In this document: positions 36,411 through 48,400 of the stretch, one piece after another
Layout of the letters: each line of letters begins with the position of its first letter
Position numbering within the stretch: position 1 is the first letter of the stretch
Assembly (NCBI GenBank): GCA_950295325.1
Contig: OX485805.1
Span: 35,329,501-35,389,500, forward strand
DNA: 60,000 nucleotides
Direction of reading: 5' to 3'
Source of the DNA: Polytrichum commune
Lineage: Eukaryota; Streptophyta; Polytrichopsida; Polytrichales; Polytrichaceae
Notes under the pieces: model-generated
Told to the model about the DNA's origin: nothing
The model's input: the letters and a program-made list of their open reading frames with translations, nothing else
The model's database searches: none
Translations under genes and position numbers: made by a program

Positions 36411-37964
36411 TATACTAAGAAAAGTGGGCTATTTAGGAAAAGTGATCATTTAAGACCCATCTACCTGAGTGACCGATCAAAACATATGTTGGTGATACTT
36501 AAGCTTTGCTAACTCATTGAATCTTTTTTTATTTACACCAAGGTAGCAACTTCTTAAGAAATTTGGTCCTCAATTCAAGGAATGAAAATTATGGATCATA
36601 AGCGAGTGGCAAGTAGTTCCCTTTTAGCCTTCATCATGGTATGAGCCTATGTTAAGACATAAAGCTCCTACACATTCTTAGGTTAAGGCTTAACCCTTAA
36701 CTTCCCAGAGCTTATTGCATTAGATCATCTAAAAAGTTTCTAAAGCTTTTTTTAAAGTATATATATATATATATATATATATTTTCATTGTACCTCAAAA
36801 TTTTTTGTTAGCTAATTATTTACAATCACATCAATATGGTAGCAATATTTAGTAATTTAGTAATTTTTTTTATAATCGATTTGGAATATTTGAACTTCAA
36901 GAAATTGTGATAAATACATTCAATAAAATCATAGTCCAAAATTTCAAGATTCTATCAAGAATAAATAATATAAACTTTGAGGTGTGAAAAAGAGTCCATA
37001 GAAAATTGTCAAATTTCAATGAAAATGATACGAAGTTACCATTATATGGTAATGTATCAACAAAGGGAAAAAGAAAAGTTCATTCTAACTTTAAACGTCT
37101 CTTGTGAACAACCATCTTTCATTTTGGAATGGGATTAACGCTATTGACAAGAAAAATTCATGAGAAACACAATGATACTTATGGTGACTGTCCTAGCACC
37201 TTTCTTTTGGACGAATTTGTCTTCAAGAGTCATTCATGTTACAAAATTGATACAAAATGAATACAAAATGAGAAGCACATCATGCAAGCAAGATTGCATA
37301 ATCCTTGAGAACTCGAGAGCAAAGCTGAGAGTTCTATTATCTTCTCTCTCAACCTCGGTGTTCATTCAAAGTCTTTGATCATCTCCACCTCCTGAGATGG
37401 TGAGGTGCCATATATCTAATATCTTACACCTCTACGATGATGGCGCACCATACCAGCACCTAGTTGCCATCCTACGATGACGAGGCGTCACCGACAACAT
37501 AATATCTTATGTATACCATGATGATGAGGTTGGGTCTACGGACACTTAGTCATCGACGGTAGTGTCATAATAATTCATAAGCCCAAAAGTGGCCTTTCAG
37601 GAAGTTAAGGTTAAAGTTGCAGAACATTTACTTGCATGCATGGCTTTTGATGCTTGCATCAAAGGACCATCAATTCCCAATCTCACAAAAAAGCACTTGT
37701 GAAGCTCAATAATTGCATTATGTGAGTGTTTGGAACTCCGCATATGACATTCTTAAGCCTTGCGAGGACGGGAATTTTATTTGCGGAAAGGAACCAATTT
37801 GATAACAATACTAAGTGTCATGGTTCTTCACCTTTTTAGATAAAAAACTTGATGTATAGTTTCACGAGGACCTTGCCGTGGCATGAAGACCAAAGCCATT
37901 GGTTTCTGAGGATCACAACGTGTTTATTCTTGACCCTTGACCGACTTATTCTCCCAACTAGGGT
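36411..37964. other. No recognisable gene
   Basis: This is AT-rich sequence with a (TA)n tract at 36758-36782. Open frames are short and unrecognised. Confidence 0.55.
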
Positions 37965-38345
37965 TAAGGTATGTGGGTGGTATTTGTTTCAATTTTTCAT
38001 GTTCTCGAACTTCTACCGATTAGATTTACACAGCAAAACCCATGTTGCATTAACAAATCTAGAATGAAATAGATGTAAAAAACGGATTGAAAATCGCACT
38101 AGCCCATATTTTGTTATGGTTATTGGAAGTGCATGTTTGTTGATTTCTCAACATGATACATAGGTCCTCCCAATCGTGTTCACTATTGAGTGTAGAGTAG
38201 TAGTTATTACTATTTGAAGACGTAATCCAATCTTTTTTAAACACGTGTCTTTATGATGTTTGCTCTTTGAGCCTCACCGAACCACATACTAATCAAATAT
38301 AGGGGTCCAATTAAGAAATCGTGCCACTTAAGACCCATCTACTTT
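37965..38345 (+). mobile_element. Dispersed repeat family D, copy 2
   Basis: This matches 22633-22995 across its length, including TAGATTTACACAGCAAAACC, ACATAGGTCCTCCCAAT, GAGTGTAGAGTAG and CCTCACCGAACCACAT. No coding capacity. Confidence 0.65.
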
Positions 38346-38740
38346 AGTGGCAGGTAGAGCTGAACAACGCATTTCCTAGGAATGGATGTGGAGTACCTAT
38401 AGAATAAGTTCATATTAGTCTTCACATCATTCACACCTATTTCATAATGCAAACCCAACATTGTGCATTTAATGGTAGGTCAAGAATTTGAGGGAGAGAT
38501 GCATTAGAATGTCCATTGCTTGAAGGCCCATACCGTTGACTTGGACTCCGTGCCATTTCGGTAAATTCATCCTTCGAAGGATGAAGAGGCTCTAGTAAAA
38601 ACAAAAACCCCCTACATGTAAAGGGTTGTATCATTAGACTTGTTTTGGAGTTGACAAGCTAAAAAAAGAACACCGTGTGTCATAGAATATTAAAAAAAAT
38701 CACCTTTCCAACTGATGAGTTTACCTTAGAAATTACTCAA

Positions 38741-39107
38741 AATATGATACTTAGTGTCACCTATTCTGATTGTCTTGCTCAATACTAATTGTAAACCGTG
38801 GTGTAGTGTCACCAACACTAAATGTTAACCCAACATTACTTTTCATTCCTTGTTAGTTTTTTTTGGGGATTGTAGATTTACAGTGTTGCAATTATTGTCA
38901 CTTACCAAGTTATTTTTCCTTCAAAGTCCAGTCATCCATGACAATATTTCATCACAAGTTGTTGACAAGTGTTTGGGCCAATGGATGAACTCATGTATCA
39001 TCCATGACAATATTTGTTCATTTATTCATAAGAAGTGTCATCCGAAAAAGTTACCATAGTGACATAAAATACCATATAACACTTAAATATCATATTTAGT
39101 TTACCAA
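38741..39107. mobile_element. TIR element, family E copy 3
   Basis: The left end carries AATATGATACTTAGTGTCAC. The complement of the right end reads AAACTAAATATGATATTTAA. They form imperfect inverted termini like those at 27175 and 43742. Inside, CCATGACAATATTT is directly repeated at about 38936 and 39002. Confidence 0.45.
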
Positions 39108-39297
39108 GCTCTAGTTGGGGTCCACCCCACCACTTGCTCAAGAATATTATATATTTGTAAGCCTTGTAATCCCGTGTCCTTTTTATTTGGGCTTGAGGAA
39201 CAAAGTGCCAAGAATCGGGCTTCTCATTTTTGGGTATAATTGAGATGAGATGAAATTGATGATAGGACATGGCATGAAGCCGAAAGGTTTACGGGAC

Positions 39298-39450
39298 TAT
39301 AAGTACATCAAGATGGTCTCCGATTGGCTAATTCTCTAGAGTGGCGGAGTGGGGTAGCCTCTGGAAGGTAGAGGCTAATATCAACTTGATGCTCTGGCAA
39401 TCGAAAAGAAGACTCAAGACTCCCTAATATTACCTTCTTAGTAGTGAAAA
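39298..39450 (+). repeat. Structured dispersed repeat family F, copy 1
   Basis: This matches 44568-44710. It can fold as nested helices: CATCAAG at about 39307 pairs with CTTGATG at about 39386, enclosing the perfect hairpin TAGCCTCT...AGAGGCTA at about 39355. No protein is encoded. Confidence 0.5.
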
Positions 39451-41500
39451 CACATATTCTAATATTATTCCATGATTTTTGCAGATAAAATAGCCAAAAA
39501 TATCCCAAAAAATCACAAAAATGGACGAAATGGTCAACTTTTGGATGAATGTGCATAAACTTGGATGAAGCTTTGTATAATCATCCTCATATCTATGCCG
39601 ATTCTCCTCTCTTGAAAATTTGAACTACAAATCACTCGCTTGGGATCCCATGGGAAATTACCGACCTTGAGTGAGGAGTTGTCAATAGAATGTGAGGACG
39701 GAGAAATGTCAGGGGAGAATCAATATTTAGTGTAATGGCGGCCGGTTGGTTTTGTGAAAAGTCCGGTTGAATTGGGAAAGTGGAGGATGTGAAACCGGTG
39801 CTTTTGAAAAAAAAAAAACGGATTTCAACCGGTAACCATTTTGAGGAGGAGGACTTTTACCTGGATGAATTATGAAATAGGCAGATTTCATCTGGTTTGA
39901 TTCATCTATGGCCGGATAGCATTTGGTTCTAGGGTTTAGGTTATGTGTTCGTTGTAGGCTTGTAGCGATTTGGTAAATGGCGGATAGGCAAAGCTTTTGC
40001 TTCATTATTGCATTTCATTGTTGACGGCTAGCGTTTAGAATGTATTATGCATGTGTCTATGGAAGATCTTTGTGGTGATCTTGATAACATACTAATGGAA
40101 GCCATAGCTTTATGGAGGAACTCTACAAAGTTTAGATGATTGTTTTCACATCCACAGAGATACCTTTCAAGGCGTTTTCCTCTCGAAGGTGAAGACGATA
40201 CTACTAATTTTGACTCTAACAGTTGATGAATGTCATTTTTGTATATAATATGGTATGTTAGGTTTCTCTTTTATCATGCCTGAGATCTAATATGAGGTTT
40301 TAAGACCTAGGTATGATAGAAGAGTAAATCCATGGCCATCAACCGGTTGATGGGTTATTTTAGGTTCAACTCCTACTATGAATAAATTGTTGATCATTGT
40401 GGTTGTTTCTTGTATGTAATGAATTGTTGATCATTGTTGTTGGATGTTGATATCATTACATATTATTGTTGTATGTTGATATATATGTTCTTTGGACGTT
40501 GTTGTTGAATGGTGTATGTTGTTTGTAGATATAATTTTGCTACATTGGAAAACTGGCTTACTTATCAATGCCCAAGTTTTTGGCCGGTTATCATTACAAT
40601 GAAGAGGAAATTAGCCGGCACTTGAAAAAAAACATAAGATATTGACTGGTCCAAATTAATGGCAACAAGTTTGCAACTGGAAAATCCTGAAAATACCGGT
40701 AGAAGTTGTGAAGGGGCGGATATTAGCTGGGTGAGCTCAAAAATCTCCCGAACCCTGGGGCGGAGGAAATCTTCGAATCTCTTTTAATCGTCATGTGTCC
40801 TTATGGTGAGTTTGTTCGTTGATCCTCACCTCGTAACCACACACGACTGAATCACCAAATATCGGTGTCCGATTCAGAAAAAGTAACCGAATTTAGCACC
40901 CGTATACACCCTGATCACTTGTCTATCTGTAGCTCCATAATTAGTCTCGCATTTGGAAGCAAATTCGCATGGGGACCCACAAGTTGCAACGAATCTGACA
41001 GCCTATCGACTGCCGGAGGAGCGGCCCAACTTGGAGGCCCCTTTGGAGGGCTAGTGGGTTACCGCGTCCCCAGCAATGTACTCAAGTTTTATCAAGCACC
41101 CACTCCAAGCATCAACTTATGTCCATCTGTGTCGGCCACACCTCATAATAAATTTAGAGAGAATTCGGCACGCGAGTTAGAGACAACGAGGTTTTCGAAG
41201 ATCCATTGATTTTGGTTTCATACAATAACCACTTCCAGAGTGATCCCGGCTGGATTAATCTCAGAGTAGAGGAGGCTATACATATTATTAAGCACCTATA
41301 TAAGATTCGTGGGGCCTGATCATGTGTTACTGTTGAGGCACCTCCTTCCTGACTCGTTGTTTGCGAACTGTGTTGATGATGCATGATGATGCTCGGTTGA
41401 TCAGCTTACACCGCTTGTAGAGAAGCGTTAGTTTCGAGGTTGGAGGAGGGCGCTGATCTAACATAACTAACTGAGTCGCGGGAGCATCATATTCCATAGC
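39451..41500. other. No recognisable gene; simple-sequence and degenerate repeats
   Basis: Contents are scattered CCGGTT words between 39740 and 40720, a degenerate TGTTGAT-rich stretch at about 40385-40530, and a partial family D end at about 40785-40880. The open frame at 40865-41209 (plus, 114 codons) resembles no protein I know. Confidence 0.45.
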
Positions 41501-42300
41501 CTTGATTTGCCGCGCTTCTGTCGGTATACTCATCTTCTCACTCCCGCAACAACTCATTTCTCTCCTTGCAGCATTGCTTCTTTGATTTTGCTGAACCAGG
41601 AGCATTGGCCATCATCACTTTGTGCAGATTTCTATTACTACCCGCAGAAGAGTGGAGTCATAGTTTATGCAGTCTCTTATATAAAACTTACCGGCCAGGA
41701 TGGATATCTAGGTGCACGTGAGTCTTTAGACTGATCCCAATCCAGAGCTAGACTTTTGATTCCTTCCGCTTCTATCGGTATACTCATCTTCTCACTCCCG
41801 CAACAACTCATTTCTCTCCTTGCAGCATTTCTTCTTTGATTTTGCTGAACCAGGAGCACTGGCCATCATCACTTTGTGCAGATTTCTATTACTACCCGCA
41901 GAAGAGTGGAGTCATAGTTTAAGCAGTCTCTTCTATAAAACTTACCGGCCAGGATGGATATCTAGGTGCACGTGAGTCTTTAGACTAATCCCAATCCAGA
42001 GCTAGACTTTTGATTCCTTCCGCTTCTATCGGTATACTCATCTTCTCACTCCCGCAACAACTCATTTCTCTCCTTGCAGCATTTCTTCTCTGATTTTGCT
42101 GAACCAGGAGCATTGGCCATCATCACTTTGTGCAGATTTCTGATATTCTATTGCCCGCAGAAAAATAGAGGCATAGTTAAGCAGTCATATATATAATCTT
42201 ACCGGCGAGGATGGATATGCAAGTGTGATAGTCTTTATACTAATGCCAATCTAGAGCTAGACTTTGCTTCTGTAGACTCATCTTCTCACTCCCAGCCCAA
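41501..42300 (+). repeat. 254-bp tandem repeat carrying the receptor-kinase promoter
   Basis: TATCGGTATACTCATCTTCT-type sequence recurs with a period of exactly 254 bp (equivalent points 41521, 41775, 42029), and a diverged fourth start lies at about 42263-42300. Units 1 and 2 are nearly identical; unit 3 is diverged in its promoter half. Each unit has a TATA-like motif (41678-41686, 41933-41940, 42188-42196) followed by ACTTACCGG or CTTACCGG. Units 1 and 2 have a CACGTG G-box (41715-41720, 41969-41974) that unit 3 has lost. The array ends about 80 bp before the receptor-kinase ATG. Confidence 0.85.
42188..42196 (+). promoter_or_regulatory. Likely TATA box of the receptor kinase gene
   Basis: TATATATAA in the third repeat unit lies about 190 bp before the ATG. 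It predicts a start near 42220 and a leader of about 160 nt. The equivalent TATA motifs in units 1 and 2 could act as alternative promoters. Confidence 0.5.
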
Positions 42301-42382
42301 TACTCAATTCATATCTCTCTTTTCTTAGAGAGAAAGAGTGGTCCACTGATAATTACGAAGTCTGAGCAGAGGATCATCGACC

Positions 42383-45300
42383 ATGGAGCGAGCGAGAGGG
42401 GTGTTAGCGCTGGAGATGGCGCAGCTGATGAATCTGGTCTTTCTAATTAGCCTACTCCTCCTCAGTGTGTTTCCTTCGGTACAGGCCCAAGTTACAGGTA
42501 AATATAATTTTCCTACAAACTTTCATTGACATCAGTGTTTGTGAAGATTCCATTGCCAGATATCTGTAGCAAGGGTCAATTTCTTTGCAAACATGGTTGG
42601 AGCTGCTAAAACGTTTTGACGCATAACCATTAAGTTAGAAGCACTAGAGTTATCTGTAAACTTCCTCAAAGAGGGTCAAATTCCTGGGTTTGATCCTTCT
42701 TTGCAAAAACCTTCTACTAAGATCTCGCTAGCTCGTCTTGTATCGGAGCCTATTTTGAAAGTTGGGTGAAACTTCTGGGACCTTCTCTCTCCACTTATCA
42801 AACGTTGAGAGGATTGTAGGATCTAAAATATGATACGTGCATGGGACCTGCTGTTCTCAATCGCATATTGGCCTATGCAAGGTTAACTTGACCCACCCAT
42901 CCTCGTAGAACAAACTAGAAGGCCGGTTTGTAATAGCCCGACACCACTCTTTGTGCATGCTAATTTAAGCATGAAGAGAAACTTAGGTGACTTTGTGTTA
43001 ATTCTCACAAACTCAAGGTTTGGGACTAAACCCATGGTTTCATCTGCTTTTACTTCACAAATAACTCTGACGTACAGGGGCTCTAAAGTCCCATCACCGT
43101 TGTCCATTATCTAGGACAGGTGTAGATAGTATCACTGGTGAAAATGATACATCTATCACCTCCTTAGATACTGGGACACAGCTGATGAGCTTTAGGCCCC
43201 TGTTTTAAAGAGGAGAGTTGCCACCCGGGTTGTCTTACACTTCAAGGAAGTAGTTCAGCACAGTTTGATCGATAGAGGAATCAAATAATTTAACTAACAT
43301 CTTTTGTGGATATTCCTGAATCAATTCGCTCATCTAGTACCTGCTTTTGTTGTGATTCACTTTGTACTACGAATGTGAGGAAATTGATTAAGTAGGGAAT
43401 GAGCAAGTCTGATTTAGTATTCGGTAATGGCCTTCGTTTTTTATCAAAAAATCTCTAGGTTTTGTTGCTGGTGTAATCAAATGTGCTGATGGTTTATAAG
43501 GCTTCCAGAGCTACTTAGACGGTGTCGACGAATTTTTGATCAACTCATAATGGTCAATACACAGTGAGCAACAACATGCTTGGAAAGAGGGGCACTGAGA
43601 GGCATTCATTGGTGCCATTCGTGTCTGATTTAGAAACGCTTTACAATTTTTAAATGTCGTTTGTTGAACCAATTAGAAGCAATGGTTTTAGAGCAGAATT
43701 TCCCATCCCCTTAGGAACAAAATCTCTGAGCCAGATCACTACACTAAATATGATATTTAGTGTTTGATTATATTTAATGTTGTTACCACCCTACACTGCT
43801 CAACACTAATTTTCAACTACTTGATAATTAGTGTTAGAAGATATGCTTGAAGATATGTTGAAATTCTCCTTTTATCATTTTTATTTTCATGTCCTTATTG
43901 ACACTAAATTCAAACATGTAACTTCCACATATTAATATAGTTGATATTTAGTGTTTGAATTTACTTTTAAGGTTACTTACTTTCATAGGGTTATTGACAT
44001 TTAGTGTATGTGTTCGTATTTAGTGTACCAAATTGGCTTGTGTCCATGTAATGTAGATGTGTCTTCTGAGATATACACTATTCTGAGCTTGAAGCCTTCT
44101 TGGGGGAGATTTCCAACACTCAGATTTTTGAGGTACTTGCAAATGTGTGTGGAGGAGATAGCAAAATTCCAATTTCCAAGTTAGAGTTTGTGGGAATTCA
44201 CTATGAATTTCTATACCTGAGATGTTTCTACCCATAAATTAGTTATGTATTTTGTTGCTTTAAGTGCACTCCTTACCACTCCCATTTTGAGTCACATGTT
44301 GCATATTTTGGCCCTCATTCACCACAAGTAGACCATTTGAAAAATTTGTGCGGTTGAGGGGTATGTCATCCACTTTTAAATCATGTTACAAGCCTTCTTA
44401 AAATTAATCAATGCATGGTAGAGCTAAGTCTAGTATTAATAGTCACATTCTAGGTTGAATATGATTTTGGAAGGTGGACGGCCACTTAATGATGTTAACC
44501 ACCATAAACTAATCTTGAAATGGAATTGATTTTAAAGTCCAAGAAGTACATGAAATATTGGGAGTAAAAATACATCAAGATGGTGTCAAGCAAGTGATTT
44601 CCCTAGAGAAGCGGAGTGCATTAGCCTCTGTGAGATAGAGACTAATGTCAACTTGATGGTCCAATTGGAAGATAGACTTGAGACTTCCTAATCCCAATAG
44701 TGAAGGGAACTTATCTCTAATGGGGTTGTGAGGTGTTGGACTAAGACATATATACCTTAGGCATGTGGGTGTTATTCGGTTTGTTTTTCATGTTCTCCAA
44801 CATCTAGCCGCTAGATTTACACAACAAAACTTGTGTTGCATTAGCAAATCTACAATGAAGTACATTGTTCATGGTCTTTTGTGTCACATGCGTAATAATG
44901 TCACTTACCTTAGTTTAAAGCGTATCCTAGGTTACATTGATGATTAACGACTTCACCATAAGTGCCACCTCATGACACTTGGTGTTTGAGTGTGCTTACT
45001 AATATCCTGGCATGAGTACATTCAATGGTGTTATGAGGTGCATGCCTATGTTACACAATGGTCGACAAGTTGACTAAAGTGTACACAAATAACACTTGCC
45101 ATTGGTATGCTCAAAAATATCTTCCTCTTTCATACTAGAATGTAAACACATGACACTTGCCATTAGTACGCTCGAAAAATCTTCCCCTTGCATACCAAAG
45201 CGCAAGATTATCATCTAAAAGTGTCCCAGTGTGCTACTCTAAATGCCATATTGTAGAAATTTTCCACTAAAAGAAGTTACTTATGTTGTCGAATGGAATC

Positions 45301-45459
45301 ATATTAGCAATTAGCATGCATGACACTTTGAGACCTCTAGGCATCTAGTTTAGACCCTTCACAAATAGTGGACATGATGATGAATACCATAATCGGTGTA
45401 GACCAACAAAAATTAGATCAAAAGTTGGACCACTTCTCATTTGGTTATAGTTATCGGAA

Positions 45460-45497
<38 letters not shown>

Positions 45498-48400
45498 TTA
45501 ATTCCTTAATTGAGTACATAGGCCACCTTAGTTGTGTTCACTATTGAATGAGGAGTAGTTAGTAAAATTTGAAAAGGTTGTCCAATCTCTTTCAAGCATG
45601 TATCCTTATATGGTGTTTACTCCTTGACTCTCCTCATTGAACCAGTCACCAATCAAATATAGGTGTCTGGCTAATACCCCCTTCCCACTTAACTTTAGCT
45701 AAGCCTAAAAGTTGGTTCTAAAAGCATAGCCTTCACATCATCGACATTATCTAGTCCCGAGCCTAGTTGGCAAATGATGTGGCATGGCTTAAAAGTGGAG
45801 GTTTTAATAAGCCTCAAGCACTGACCCTCCCATCGGTACACCTAAACATGAGGCAAGAATGTAGGACCCTTAAAAGTGTCGCCTCTCGCCCTTGTGATTG
45901 GTTGCTTTTAGTCTTAGCTATGAGGGCACGAGGAACTTCATCAACCAAAAACGATGGCAAGATATGTAGATGAGTAGTAAGGCATTTTGGGATGGGACAA
46001 AAAAACTACTATCCAACATTCTCGTTGCTTGGTAGATAAAACAATGAACATGTGTGAAAACTACTGAACTAAAACCGACTCGACAGTCTCCATAGCAAGT
46101 TCTTTGTAGGTGCATTGGGATAGCCGGATGCCTCCGCTGTAACCGAGGGAGCTTTACCTGATTTTTAGGAAAAACTTTTGGTTATTTGGTAAAGTCAGGT
46201 GGGAAGGGGGCACAAGAGAAAAGTAACCGAATAACACACACACGCGCATTCCTTCAATTGCAGGATGGATCAACATCGACTGCGGCAGCACGGCGGATGC
46301 CATCGACCCGGTCACCGGAATCAAGTGGGTCACAGATGCGGGATACATAAGCACCGGGGACAATGTTGCGGTTCCCGCCGCCCGCACAGATTTCCCCGGC
46401 TGGCTGGAATTCGAGACACTCCGGCGCTTCAACAACTCTCGAGCCAAGAACTGTTACGCGTTGACGCCGTTGAAGCCAAACAGCACGTACACGATCCGAG
46501 CAACTTTCTTCTACGATTCCTACGACGGGGCATCACAACCTCCGAGCTTCGTGTTGGCAATAGACACGGATGTCATCAGCAACCTCACATTTACCAACCC
46601 GCAAGTTCCAAAGTACGTGGAGGTCACGATGAATGCGGTGAATGACACAATCTATCTCTGCCTCGTGCAAGATCAGTCGATGTCCATCCCATTCGTGTCG
46701 GCCATCACGGTGCGGCCGATCGATGCAAATCAAGCCACCGGTTGGTATACTTATAATACGAACCCCTCGGAGTTGTCCGCCGGATTCAAGTTCCGCACAA
46801 GGAAGAGGCTGAACTTTGGTGGCGATCCGTCCACTATTCTCAGGTGTGATGTATGGTACCTACATCTAAAATTGTTCTTTGGAAGCACATTAGCGCCATT
46901 CAAGGCCCACCCATCCCCCACATGCCTTTACCAAATAACCAAAAACCTTTCCCCAAACCTGCGTAAAGCTCTCTTGGTTATGACGGAGGCATATGGCGAT
47001 CTTGGTGCACCAACAACAACTTACTCCCGAGATTTTTGAGTAGGTTTTACTTAAGTAGTTTTCACACATGTTCATTGTTTTTAATCTACTAAGCAACGAC
47101 ATGTCGGATGGTTTTTGTCCCATCCCCACATGCCTTACCACTCACTCATCTATCTTACCATTGGTTTTTGTTAATGAAGTTCCTTGCACCTTCCTAATCC
47201 TTCGTAGCTAAACAAAAAACAACCAATCACAAGGGCCGGAGGCGACACTTCTAAAAGTCCTACATTCTTGCCTCATATCTAGGTACCGATGGGAGGGTCA
47301 ATGCTTGAGATTTAAAACCCTCATTTTAAAACCATGCCACGTCTTTTGTCAACTAGGCTCGGGACTAGATAACATCGATGGTGGGGAGGCCGTGTTTTTC
47401 GAACGTGAACTTTCAGGCTGAGCTGAAGTCATGTGGGAAAGGAGGCATAACTCGGACCCTGTTGTAAACTCCTTTGGGTTTAAAAAAAATTCCTCTCGAC
47501 CAATACAATTGCTTGATTCTAGAGTTTCTTTGGTCTCTAATGAACCTTAAACCCTAAACCCTCCCTGAAGTAGATTGAATGTGATGCAGGTACCCAGATG
47601 ATACTTTGGATCGCTACTGGACCGCTGTGGGTCCGAGCTCGCCCATCGTGGGCCAGACTCCCGCCCACGTCAAAAACCTCTCCAACGCGGTCGACGTCGC
47701 TAAATATCAGAACTATTATTCCAACTACGCCCCGGGACTCGTCCTCAGCACAGCCCTGACGCCGGCTAGCACTCGCCCAAGCAACTTGACGGTCTCCTTC
47801 CCGAACGAAACCAACACGTACGAAGTGGCATGGATGAACCTCTACTTTGCGGAGCTTGACCCGACCGCCAAGACGAGCGGCGCGAGGCACTTTGGAATCG
47901 AGATCTCGGACCCTCAGCTCAACACGACGGAGGTGAACCTCGACGATTTGACCTGGAATGGATTGTCTGCGTGGCGACTTCTCTACCTTGTGTACACACC
48001 CCACTTCCACATCGATTTTTTCCCAATGACGCCAACCAGGCTGAGTCCCTTGCTGAATGCGTTGGAGATGTTTGAGGTTGTGACGCAGACGACGGCAGCA
48101 ACAAGCAATAGAGAAGGTAGGTCAGTGTCTGGGGAGATTTTTGGGTACAATCGGGTCAAAATCCTGAGTGTTTCCAAGTGCAGCCGGTTACATGTTGTGA
48201 TCTCTCGGTTTTCTTCATTTGATTTGAGGTATATTTCCATAGATTCCTCCAAAATGATCAGTAATATTTCTGAAGTCTTGGACTTTGACCGGCTATTTCT
48301 CAAACTCAACTGGTGCATCTGTAACTAGCGGTCGGTAATTCTCCCCGTTCATTGAGGTAGGTGTAATTAACACCCTTTCAATTTACAGTAGTTACACAGT

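Noticed and set aside
41160-41176. GAATTCGGCACGCGAG resembles a common cDNA-library EcoRI adapter
   Set aside because: It differs from the remembered adapter by a two-base insertion, and the surrounding sequence is continuous genomic repeat-like DNA with no vector sequence. I treat it as coincidence.
41327-41859. Two similar minus-strand frames beginning MLLVQQNQR
   Set aside because: They are the same DNA of the 254-bp tandem promoter repeat translated backwards.
46461-47039. 192-codon open frame read as a separate gene
   Set aside because: Its first part is exon 2 of the receptor kinase; the rest is read-through into intron 2 and the family H element.
47547-47565. Interstitial telomere-like AAACCCTAAACCCT
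   Set aside because: Only about two units in intron 2; common by chance in plant DNA.
47606-48328. 240-codon open frame as an independent protein
   Set aside because: It is exon 3 of the receptor kinase, running past the donor at 48116 into intron 3. The true exon starts at 47590 with YPDD joined to the Arg codon split with exon 2.
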